Positions 21,681-33,125 of a stretch of 64,000 nucleotides of DNA are shown here, piece after piece. Location of the stretch: positions 16,017,592 through 16,081,591 of the forward strand of contig CM046295.1 of assembly GCA_025267735.1 (NCBI GenBank), given 5' to 3'. A program made the translations under genes and the position numbers. The DNA comes from Mactra quadrangularis (Eukaryota > Mollusca > Bivalvia > Venerida > Mactridae). The notes under the pieces were generated by a model. It saw only the letters and a list, made by a program, of their open reading frames with translations, was not told where the DNA came from and made no database searches. Each line of letters opens with the position of its first letter. Position 1 is the stretch's first letter.

Positions 21681-21687
21681 CTTTGTG

Positions 21688-21900
21688 TTTTAGGGTATTT
21701 TCTTATATAAGCAACACATACTTTTATTTAAGGTTTTAAGGTATTTTCTTATATTAGCAACATGTTCTTCTATTTAAGGTTTTAGAGTATTATCTTATAT
21801 TAGCAACATTTAGTTCTATTCCAGGTTTTAGGGCATTTTCTTATATTAGCAATGTGTACTTTTATATAAGGTTTTAGGTTTTTTATATTGGTAACACATA
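21688..21900 (+). repeat. Displaced 46-bp minisatellite units
   Basis: Four to five diverged units (TATTTTCTTATA..AGCAAC and so on) precede island A2, as the main array precedes A1. They mark the start of the second 3.2-kb unit. Confidence 0.75.
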
Positions 21901-22077
21901 TTTTATATTTTACAAATTTAAATAAACACTTGGTCACTGAATGCTTTATTGTTTAGCTTATTTGGAACCACTGACCCACCTGTTCTATATCGGTTACTTA
22001 TGAACTTACTACATTTGAGGTGATATCAAGTATCAGGAAAATACCAAGTTGTAAGATGTAAAAAGATGAAAGATTCC

Positions 22078-22260
22078 GTGAATAGATTATGAAAATCTTT
22101 GGGTCCAGGGTATGACAGAAAACTGCTTCCAGCTGTGGCATCCCAGTTATGGATGTGGGAACGTGAGGCTGCCCTTTACCACAGTTGCCTCTAGGTACAT
22201 GTTCTTTATATATAAAAAAGCTGCTTTAACCTGCTTTAAGTCAGGAATAGAATGCATGTT
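22078..22260 (+). other. Conserved island A, copy 2
   Basis: The core is identical to A1 except for four substitutions, at CCCAGTTATGG, GGGAACG and CCCTTTACC. Both stems are kept (22130-22138 with 22179-22187, and TCCCA with TGGGA). One minus-strand frame open in A1 gains a stop here, while others stay open with only amino-acid-changing differences. That argues against those frames being under protein-level selection. Confidence 0.5.
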
Positions 22261-23069
22261 ATAAATAATGTCTGAATTTTTATTGTTTTTTTATGTATAT
22301 TATAATTATAATGTATAACACGTTTATGTATCAACTGAACCTTATCCTTGCGTAATAATTAGTTACTGCCCTTTATACCTCAGGTTTAGGTTTTTTCTTG
22401 TCTTAAGCCTTATTATCAAATAAGTCACCTTTTTAAATAAAACCTTGTATGATATGATACTATAGTTTAAGAGAAAAATAGGATAAATAACTGTTATATC
22501 TAGCTAAATGTTGAATTACTGTCTTGTATTTACCATTAAATGAATAATTATATAAATAAAACCAATGGAATACATGCTTTAATTTACATAAAATTGAAAT
22601 TTGATTTTGTATGAGAATGTAATTTTTTACTCTTTACACTTACAGGGTTAAAAATGTGGCTTAAACAACGTTTCTAAACAATTTTCATGTCTTGGACTTT
22701 AACCATATTACATGTAGTTCATTTATAGTTGTCAGGAATATTTTAAGTATTTAAAATTATTAGACATTAAATGCATAAGTTGATCAATGATAATGAAAGT
22801 AGGCCTATGGTACATTATAATTAAATTCTGAACATAGTTTTAAGAGACTGATAGTTGCATTTTATAAGGTTTGTGAATATGACTTGTTAGGACTTTGATT
22901 AATTAGTTTAACTTCATTGATTAAAATAAAAAAAACTTTGGGTAATATATTTATACTAGATATTTAACAGGTTAAACAGGATACAGATATATGATAAAAT
23001 GTAATTTCTTTATTTTGTCGTGACATCAGAAAGAAGAAAATAATTGAAAACTACCATTTTGATTAACAG

Positions 23070-23302
23070 ATTGTGTACATTGAACATAGTTTGGAAGATA
23101 GCTACAAATGGCCTCTCCTTCTAAGTGGAACAGTCCGCGGGCCTCAGAGCTGGATGAACGCCGAGCTGAGGGGGTTGTAAGAGTTGCCTGGTATTACAAA
23201 AATGGGTTCAATAGCATGTCAACTAAACTCAGATTGTGAGCTCTATGACTCATAGTACAGTGTGTGGGATTTGTGAACATAGTGGTTGTTAAAATTATAT
23301 CA
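23070..23302 (+). other. Conserved island B, copy 3
   Basis: The frame at 23108-23239 is identical to that of B2. The flanks are very similar to B1's, consistent with B3 being B1's partner in the 3.2-kb duplication. Confidence 0.5.
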
Positions 23303-24015
23303 TCATTTTGTTGTTACAAGGATTTAGAAAACATAGTTTTACCGTAACTGAACAATGTTTAATCTTTCTTCTTGCTATATAGGTTAATAAAAAAGTGAGA
23401 TGGATATAGGAACACTTTCCTCCTTTGGTGAATGATAAATGTTTTGAAGTCTTATGATAAAACTATCAGAAGATAAATACTTGATGGAATATTTTTTAAC
23501 TACATTTTTGAACTACATTTTTGAACTACATTTTTTTAAACTGATAATATTCAAATTTTAAAAATTTTTATGTAGTGAAACTTTGTATGTAAGATCTTTG
23601 ATATCAATAAATAATCTAAGGTTAAAATTTTAACTACTTGAAAATTATTTGTTTATTTTAGTAGGGTTTTATATTATTAAGGATTTGAGCATTTATATAT
23701 GATCAACATTAATATGACTAGTAATTATAATGTTAGGGTACTAAATATCTACAGCTTGAGCATTTGTCTATGAATTCAAGTGTACTGTAATGAATAGTTG
23801 CATTTAATCAAATTCATTTAGATGGACTTTCAGGAGTAAAATTTGATATTTAGAATTAATTAAAGTAAGTAGATCTATTTTGTCTGTATAATATTACATA
23901 AAAGTTTACAAATTAGGAAGGAAAAGATACCGGTATTTGCTAAAATGTCATTTCTTTAATTCGACTTTACTACAGATAGAAGAAATAATACAAAAACTAC
24001 CATTTTGATTAACAG

Positions 24016-24248
24016 ATTTTATACATTGAACATAGTTTGGAAGATAGCTACAAATGACCTCTCCTTCTAAGTGGAAGAGTCCGCGGGCCTCAGAGCTGGA
24101 TGAACGCCGAGCTGAGGGGGTTGTAAGAGTTGCCTGGTCTTACAAAAATGGGTTCAATAGCATGTCAACTAAACTCAGATTGTGAGCTCTATGACTCATA
24201 GTACAGTGTGTGGAGTTTGTAAACATAGTGGTTGTTAAAATTATGTCC
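24016..24248 (+). other. Conserved island B, copy 4
   Basis: The frame at 24054-24185 is intact but begins MTSPSKWKSPRA and has Ser for the second-last aromatic (WSYK in place of WYYK). The G-to-A change after the ATG puts a TGA in the overlapping frame, which is open in B1-B3. The flanks match B5 and B6 closely. Confidence 0.5.
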
Positions 24249-24693
24249 TCATTTTGTAGTTACTTGCATTTAGAACGCATAGTTTTACTGTAATTGAACA
24301 ATGTTTAACCTTTCTTCTTGATATATAGGTTAATAAAAAAGTGAGATGGATTTAGGAACACTTTCCTCCTATGGTGAATGATAAATGTTTTAAAATCTTA
24401 TGATAAAACTATAAAGAGATAAATACTTGACGGAATATTTTTGAACTACATTTTACTATTATGAATAGTTGCATTTAATCAAATTCATTAAGATGGACTT
24501 TCAGGACTTTGATTTGTATTAGTATAATTTGACAGGTAGAATTCATTAAAGTAAGTAGATCTATTTGGGCTGTATAATATTACATAAAAGTTTACATATT
24601 AGGAAGGAAAAGATACCGGTATTCGCTAAAATGTAATTTCTTTATTTTGACTTTACTACAGATAGAAGAAATAATACAAAAACTACCATTTTG

Positions 24694-24926
24694 ATTTTAT
24701 ACATTGAACATAGTTTGGAAGATAGCTACAAATGACCTCTCCTTCTAAGTGGAAGAGTCCGCGGGCCTCAGAGCTGGATGAACGCCGAGCTGAGGGGGTT
24801 GTAAGAGTTGCCTGGTCTTACAAAAATGGGTTCAATAGCATGTCAACTAAACTCAGATTGTGAGCTCTATGACTCATAGTACAGTGTGTGGAGTTTGTAA
24901 ACATAGTGGTTGTTAAAATTATGTCC
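24694..24926 (+). other. Conserved island B, copy 5
   Basis: The frame at 24732-24863 is the same as B4. It is part of a ~680-bp tandem amplification (24054, 24732, 25410). B5 and B6 share a small deletion just upstream, where GATTAACAGATTTT became GATTTT. Confidence 0.5.
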
Positions 24927-25371
24927 TCATTTTGTAGTTACTTGCATTTAGAACGCATAGTTTTACTGTAATTGAACAATGTTTAACCTTTCTTCTTGAT
25001 ATATAGGTTAATAAAAAAGTGAGATGGATTTAGGAACACTTTCCTCCTATGGTGAATGATAAATGTTTTAAAATCTTATGATAAAACTATAAAGAGATAA
25101 ATACTTGACGGAATATTTTTGAACTACATTTTACTATTATGAATAGTTGCATTTAATCAAATTCATTAAGATGGACTTTCAGGACTTTGATTTGTATTAG
25201 TATAATTTGACAGGTAGAATTCATTAAAGTAAGTAGATCTATTTGGGCTGTATAATATTACATAAAAGTTTACATATTAGGAAGGAAAAGATACCGGTAT
25301 TCGCTAAAATGTAATTTCTTTATTTTGACTTTACTACAGATAGAAGAAATAATACAAAAACTACCATTTTG

Positions 25372-25604
25372 ATTTTATACATTGAACATAGTTTGGAAGA
25401 TAGCTACAAATGACCTCTCCTTCTAAGTGGAAGAGTCCGCGGGCCTCAGAGCTGGATGAACGCCGAGCTGAGGGGGTTGTAAGAGTTGCCTGGTCTTACA
25501 AATATGGGTTCAATAGCATGTCAACTAAACTCAGATTGTGAGCTCTATGACTCATAGTACAGTGTGTGGAGTTTGTAAACATAGTGGTTGTTAAAATTAT
25601 GTCC
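25372..25604 (+). other. Conserved island B, copy 6
   Basis: The frame at 25410-25541 is intact with one further change (KYGF in place of KNGF). Downstream, the unit is shortened, and B7 follows after about 540 bp. Confidence 0.5.
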
Positions 25605-25910
25605 TCATTTTGTAGTTAATCACATTTGGAAAACATTGTTTTACTGTAAATGAACAATGTTTAACCTTTCTTCTTGATATGTAGGTTAATAAAAAAGTGA
25701 GATGGACTTTCAGGACTTTGATTAGTATTAGTTAAATTTGATACGTAGAATTAATTAAAGTAAATAGATCTATTTGGGCTGTATAATATTACATAAAAGT
25801 TTACAAATTAGGAAGGAAAAGATACCGGTATTTGCTAAAATGTAATTTCTTTATTTTGACTTTACTACAGATAGAAGAAATAATACAAAAACTACCATTT
25901 TGATTAACAG

Positions 25911-26143
25911 ATTTTATACATTGAACATAGTTTGGAAGATAGCTACAAATGACCTCTCCTTCTAAGTGGAAGAGTCCGCGGGCCTAAGAGCTGGATGAAC
26001 GCCGAGCTGAGGGGGTTGTAAGAGTTGCCTGGTCTTACAAAAATGGGTTCAATAGCATGTCAACTAAACTCAGATTGTGAGCTCTATGACTCATCGTACA
26101 GTGTGTAGAGTTTGTAAACATAGTGGTTGTTAAAATTATATCA
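25911..26143 (+). other. Conserved island B, copy 7 (frame broken)
   Basis: A TCA-to-TAA change creates a stop at 25985-25987, truncating the 43-codon frame to 12 codons. The AP-1-like palindrome is partly altered (CATAG to CATCG). Its downstream flank matches that of B2, so it marks the end of the amplified block. Confidence 0.5.
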
Positions 26144-26439
26144 TCATTCTGTCATTGTTCAGAACTAGGAAATTCATTGACAGTAGATTTAACTTTTCTT
26201 AATTATTGTTTTGGATTAATGAACACAGTCATGTAGATTTAAGAATATTTTCCTCTGTAAAAAGATAATTAATATACTTCCAATTCTTCCTGTAAAGCAC
26301 ATTAAACTAAGTAAACAGATGAATACTTAATGTAATGAGCATTGTAACTTTTACTAGTACTTAGTTTTCAATCTTTCTGATTCTTATTTCAACAACATTT
26401 TTTGTAAAGATTTAAGTGTTTTTTATATTAAACTTATCT

Positions 26440-27120
26440 TCAAGCTGTAAATTTATAGGGCTCAGTGTTCGATTTTATGTGGTTTGGGGGATAGCTGTTT
26501 TGAAGTTTTGTAGGCCATACTTACTAACAACTCTTTATTTAGATATTTCACTATATCTAAAGTAAGCATAAATTATAGTTCTTAGTTTTAAGGTGGCAAG
26601 GGTATGGCTGTAAGGGGGGGGGAGGCCATATTTACTAATAACATTAAATTAGTTTATTGATTTTTGAGTTTTGTTTTATTAACAATTCTTTAGTTTGTTT
26701 TTTTACTATATCTTAAGGAAGCATAATTATGTTCTTAGTGTTAAGGTGGCAAAGGTATGGCTGTAAGGGGGGGGGGTGAGGCCATATTTGCTAATAACAT
26801 TAAATTAGTTTATTGATTTTTGAGTTTTGTTTTATTAACAATTCTTTAGTTTGTTTTTTTACTATATCTTAAGGAAGCATAATTATGTTCTTTGTGTTAA
26901 GGTGGTAAGGGTATGGCTATAAGGGGAGGTTTTGGAGGCCATACTTACTAATAACATTAACATAAGTTTCTTGACTTTTGAGTTTTGTTTTATTAACAAT
27001 TCTTTAGTTTGTTTTTATACTATATCTTAAGGAAACATATTATATAGTTCTTAGTGTTATGGTGGTAAGGGTATGGCTATAAGGGGAGGTTTTGGAGGCC
27101 ATACTTACTAACAACACTAA
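26440..27120 (+). repeat. Hairpin repeat C, tandem ~155-bp units
   Basis: Units near 26490 (stem decayed), 26602, 26756, 26911 and 27071. Each has GTATGGC, a G-rich loop, GCCATAC or GCCATAT, then TTACTAATAACATTAA. Spacing is 154-160 bp. G runs of up to 10 vary in length in the loop. Between hairpins the units share TTAACAATTCTTTAGTTTG and ACTATATCTTAAGGAA. Confidence 0.75.
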
Positions 27121-27179
27121 TATAAATTTACTTATTTTGAAGTTGTTTTGTATTTTTTCATCATTCACCTACATTTATA

Positions 27180-30100
27180 AATTTAATAAGTAAAAATACA
27201 GTAATACAGTACATGTTGCTAATATAATAAATTCAATTATCTGTATACATGTAGCTTAATTGTTCCATGTTCTGTTATACTAACATTAACATTTATGTAT
27301 CATTTTGTTGTTTCCCCGAATATATGTTATGAAAATCTTTATATTTTAATGTCAATAAGTAAAAATGAAGTACAATGCTGCTAATATAAAACATTTTTTT
27401 ATCATGCATGTAGCTATAATTGTTCTGCTCTGCTCTTCAAACATTAATATTTATGTATTTTTTTGTTGGTCAATATTGTTTGTTATATTTTAAGGTCAAT
27501 TAAGTAATAAAATCTTTATTTTATTTTTATGCATGTAGCTATAATTGTTTTGTTATGTTCTGCTTTTGTTCTACTAACATTAACATGTATCATTTTGTCG
27601 GTGTCCCAAATATATTATGTTATGAAGATCTTTATATTTTAAGGTCATTTAAGTAAAAAATAAAGTACATGTTGCTATTATAAGAAACTGATATACTTAC
27701 ATTAACATTGATGTATTGTTTTGCTAGTTATATTTAAGGTCAGTTAAGTAAAAAATTAAGTACATGTTGTTAATTTAAGAAACCCATTTATTTTTTCATA
27801 CATGCAGCTATGATTGTTCTGTTCTGTTCTGTTCTTATTTGTTCTGTTATACTAACATTATCATTAATGTATCATTTAATTGGTAAATTGTGTTTGTTTT
27901 ATATTTTAAGGTCAACATTAGTTTGTTATTTTTTTACTGTTGTTACATTAACAATTCTTTAGTTTGTTTTTACTGTATCTTAAGGAAGCATAATTTATGT
28001 TCTTAGTGTCAAGGTGGTAAGGGTATGGCTATAAGGGGAGGTTTTGGAGGCCATACTTACTAACAACACTAATATTTATTTACAAATTTTGAAGTTTTTT
28101 TTGTATTTTTTTTATCATTTACCTACATGTATAAATTTGATTAAATAAGTAAAAAATACAGTACACATTGCTTATATAATAAACTCAATTATCTGTATAC
28201 ATGTAGCTTAATTGTTCCATGTTCTGTTCTACTAACATTAACATTTATCTATCATTATGTTGTTTCCCAAAATATATGTTATGAAAATCTTTATATTTTA
28301 ATGTCAATGAAATAATAATGAAGTACAATGATGCTAATATAAAACATTTTTTTATCATGCATGTACTTATAATTGTTCTGTTCTGCTCTTCTAACATTAA
28401 TATTTATGTATTTTTTGTTGGTCAATATTGTTTGTTATATTTTAAGGTCAATTAAATAAAAAGTAAAGCACATTTTGCTAATATAAGAGATTTAATTATT
28501 TTTTATACATGTAACTATAATTGTTCTGTTCTGTTCTGCTCTGTTCTGTTCTACTAACATTAACATTCATGTATCATTTTGTCGGTGTCCCAAATATATG
28601 TTATGAAGATCTTTATATTCAAAAAAGTACATGTTGCTAATATAGGAGACCTAATTATTTTTATACATGTAGCTTTAATTGTTCTGTTCTGTTCTACTAT
28701 ATTAACATTCATGTATCATTTTGTCGGTGTCCCAAATATATGTTATGAAGATCTTTATATTAAAAAAAGTACATGTTGCTAATATAAGAAACCTAATTAT
28801 TTTTTATACATGTAACTATATATGTTCTGTTCTGGTCTGCTCTGTTCTGTTCCACTAACATTAACATTAATGTATCATATTGTCGGTGTCCCAAATATAT
28901 GTTATGAAGATCTTTATATTGAAAAAAGTACATGTTGCTAATATAGGAGACCTAATTATTTTTATACATGTAGCTTTAATTGTTCTGTTCTGTTCTGTTC
29001 TACTAACATTAGCATTAATGTATCATATTGTCGGTGTCCCGAATATATGTTATGAAGATCTTTATATTCAAAAAAGTACATGTTGCTAATATAGGAGACC
29101 TAATTATTTTTATACATGTAGCTTTAATTGTTCTGTTCTGTTCTGTTCTACTATATTAACATTAATGTATCATTTTGTCGGTGTCCCAAATATATGTTAT
29201 GAAGATCTTTATATTGAAAAAAGTACATGTTGCTAATATAGGAGACCTAATTATTTTTATACATGTAGCTTTAATTGTTCTGTTCTGTTCTGTTCTGTTC
29301 TACTAACATTAGCATTAATGTATCATATTGTCGGTGTCCCGAATATATGTTATGAAGATCTTTATATTCAAAAAAGTACATGTTGCTAATATAGGAGACC
29401 TAATTATTTTTATACATGTAGCTTTAATTGTTCTGTTCTGTTCTGTTCTACTATATTAACATTAATGTATCATTTTGTCGGTGTCCCAAATATATGTTAT
29501 GAAGATCTTTATATTGAAAAAAGTACATGTTGCTAATATAGGAGACCTAATTATTTTTATACATGTAGCTTTAATTGTTCTGTTCTGTTCTGTTCTACTA
29601 ACATTAACATTTATGTATCATTTTGTCGGTGTCCCGAATATATGTTATGAAGATCTTTATATTAAAAAAAGTACATGTTGCTAATATAGGAGACCTTATT
29701 ATTTTTATACATGTAGCTTTAATTGTTCTGTTCTGTTCTGTTCTACTAACATTAACATTATTGTATCATTTTGTCGGTGTCCCGAATATATGTTATGAAG
29801 ATCTTTATATTCAAAAAAGTATATGTTGCTAATATAAGAAACTAATATACTCACATTAACATTTATGTATAGTTTTGTTGGTTATATGTTAAGGTCAATT
29901 AAGTAAAAAATAAAGTACATGTTGTTGATATAAGAAACCCAATTTTTTACACATGTAGCTATAATTGTTCTGTTCTGTTCTGTTATACTAATATTAGATT
30001 TAATGTATCTTTTTTTGGTCAATATTGTGTGTTATATTTTATGGTCAATTAAGTAAAAAATTAAAGTACATGTTAATAAGAGAAACCAAATTATTGTTTA

Positions 30101-30235
30101 TGCATGAAGTCAGAAGTGTTCTGTTCTGTTCTACTATTTTTTACATCAGTGAATAATTTTGTTGGTGCCCCAAATGTATGTAATGAAAATCTGTTTGTAT
30201 GAATGTGAATTAAATAAAAAATAGTTGCTCATTAA
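27180..30235 (+). repeat. 148-bp satellite with variable TTCTG tract
   Basis: The unit core is GTCGGTGTCCCAAATATATG then TTATGAAGATCTTTATATT, AAGTACATGTTGCTAATATA, TACATGTAGC, and a (TTCTG)n tract of two to six pentamers. Units at 28560-29830 are near identical (for example 29475 and 29623, exactly 148 bp apart). Those before 28500 and after 29830 are diverged. Some changes alternate, suggesting ~298-bp dimers. Repeated 67-69-codon frames (starting MSVSQIYVMKIFI) are by-products. Confidence 0.9.
27930..28085 (+). repeat. Single hairpin repeat C inside the 148-bp satellite
   Basis: GTATGGC at 28023-28029 and GCCATAC at 28050-28056 with the usual C flanks. It interrupts the early, diverged part of the 148-bp array, so the two families have been duplicated together at least once. 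Confidence 0.7.
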
Positions 30236-31500
30236 ATTATAAAAAAATATCAAATGCCCATGAATTTTATCCATAAATAAAAAACTCACATAAAATTATG
30301 TAAAAATATTAAAGGTACATGAAATTATCTTTCAATACTTAATGCTTATGGCATTATCCAAGAATACCAAACACATATGCAGTTACCAATCAATTCAATA
30401 GGCACATGCAATTATCCATAAATACAAAATTCACATGAAAAAATACAAAACCCTTATAAAATTATTCATTAGTGCCATACCCTCATGACATTAATCATAA
30501 ATGCAAAACCCATATGAAATTATATATGAATACCAAACCCACATGAAATTATACATGAATACCTAATCCACATGAAATTATCCATAAGTACCATATGCTT
30601 ATGTCATTAATCATAAATGCCAAACTCATATGAAATTATACATGAATACCAAACCCACATGAAATTATACATGAATACCTAATCCACATGAAATTATCCA
30701 TAAGTACCATATGCTTATGTCATTAATCATAAATGCCAAACTCATATTAAATTATACATGAATACCAAACCCACATGAAATTATTGATAAATACTAACGG
30801 CACATGAAATAATCCATCAATACCTAATGCCTTTGAAATTATCCATTTTTACCAAACACGCATGAACTCATCAAAAAGTTCCAAATGCCCAATAACACAT
30901 GAATTTATCCATATATACCAGACTAGCTGATCCATGTGCATCAAACCCAGATAAGATAATCCATAAACATCCAACCCCGATGACATTATCCTTATACGTC
31001 CAACCCAGATAAGATTGTCCATATACATCCAACCCAGATGAGATGATCCATATAAAATTACCCATAAATACCAAAGCATATGAAATATCAATGAATAATA
31101 AACCACTTTGAAAATACCAATAAATACCAATCCAACATGAAATTATCCATGAATACCAAACACACAGGAACGTATATCCATAAATACCAACCCAGACTAT
31201 CTGATCCATATACATCCAACCCAGATGAGATGATCCATATAAAATTATCTATTAATACCAAGTACACATGAAAGTATCCCTAAATACCAACCCAGACTGG
31301 CTGTTCAATATACATCCAACCCTATTGAGAGTATCCATATACGTACATCCAACCCAGATGAGATGATCCATATAAATTTTCCATAAATACCAAGCGCAAA
31401 TGATAGTATCCATAAATACCAACCAGACTAGCTGATCCATGTACATCCAACCCAGAAAATATCCATGAATACTAATCCCGCATGAAATTATCCATAAATA
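30236..31500 (+). repeat. 29-bp satellite, subfamily 1 and intermediates
   Basis: The consensus is ACATGAAATTATCCATAAAT followed by ACCAAACCC (29 bp). From about 30940 units with CCAACCCAGATGAGATGATCC appear, intermediate with the next block. Minus-strand frames here (30849-31512) have a repetitive W/Y/G-rich sequence and are not genes. Confidence 0.85.
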
Positions 31501-33125
31501 CCAAACATACATGCACGCATATCCATAAATACCAACCTACACTATCTGATCCATATACATCCAAACCAGATAAGATCATCCATATACATCCAACACAGAT
31601 GAGATCATCCATATACATCCAAACCAGAAAAGATCATCCATATATATCCAACACAGATAAGATCATCCATATACATCCTAACCAGATAAGATCATCCATA
31701 TACATCCAACACAGATGAGATCATCCATATACTTCCAAACCAGATAAGATCAGCCATATACATCCAAACCAGATAAGATCATCCTTATATATCCAACACA
31801 TATGAGATCATCCATATACATCCAAACCATATAAGATCATCCATATACATCCAAACCAGATAAGATCATCCATATACATCCAAACCAGATAAGATAATCC
31901 ATATACATCCTAACCAGATTAGATCATCCATATACATCCAAACCAGATAAGATAATCCATATACATCCTAACCAGATTAGATCATCCATATACATCCAAA
32001 CCAGATGAGATCATCCATATACATCCAAACCAGATAAGATAATCCATATACATCCAAACCAGATAAGATCATCTATATATATCCAACACAGATTAGATTA
32101 TCCGTATACATCCAAACCAGATTCGATCATCCATATACATCTAACACCGATGAGATCATCCATATACATCCAAACCAGATAAGATCATCCATATACATCC
32201 AAATCAGATAAGATCATCCATATGCATCCAACTCAGATGAGATCATCCATATGCATCCAAACCAGATTAGATCATCCATATACATCTAAACCAGATGAGA
32301 TCATCCATATACATCCAACTCAGATGAGACCATACATAGACATTCCAAACCAGATTAGATCATCCATATACATACAAACCAGATAAGATCATCTATATAC
32401 ATCCAACTCAGATGAGATCATCCATATACTTCCAAACCAGATTTGATCATCCATATACATCCAAACCAGATAAGATCATCCATATACATCCAACACAGAT
32501 GAGATCATCCATATACATCCAAACCAGTTAAGATCATCCATATACATCCAACACAGATGAGATCATCCATATACATCCAAACCAGATAAGATCATCCATA
32601 TACATTCAACACAGATGAGATCATCCATATACATCCAAACCAGATAAGATCATCCATATACATCTAACACCGATGAGATCATCCATATACATACTAACCA
32701 GATAGGATCATCCATATACATCCAAACTAGATAAGATCATCCATATACATCCAACTCAGATGAGATCATCCATATACATCCAAACCAGATTAGATCATCC
32801 ATATACATCCAAACCAGATTAGATCATCCATATACATCCAAACCAGATGAGATCATACATATTAATCCAACTCAGATGAGATCATCCATATACATCCAAA
32901 CCAGATTAGATCATCCATATACATCCAAACCAGATAAGATCATCCATTTACATCCAACTCAGATGAGATCATCCATATACATCCAACACAGATGAGATTA
33001 TCCATATACATCCAACCCAGATAAGATTACCCTGATACATCTTAATCAGATGAGATGATCCATATATACCCAACCATGATGAGACGATCCATACATACCA
33101 AAACCAGATGAGATGAGATGAGATG
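31500..33125 (+). repeat. 29-bp satellite, subfamily 2
   Basis: The consensus is GATCATCCATATACATCCAA followed by ACCAGATAA (29 bp, about 56 units), alternating irregularly with ACTCAGATGA and ACACAGATGA variants. It aligns base for base with subfamily 1 in the same 29-bp frame, so both are one family. Because 29 is not a multiple of three, all frames are used in turn. Confidence 0.92.

Noticed and set aside
28579..29832. Repeated 67-69-codon frames beginning MSVSQIYVMKIFI
   Set aside because: They are simply the 148-bp satellite read in one frame and vary with pentamer number.
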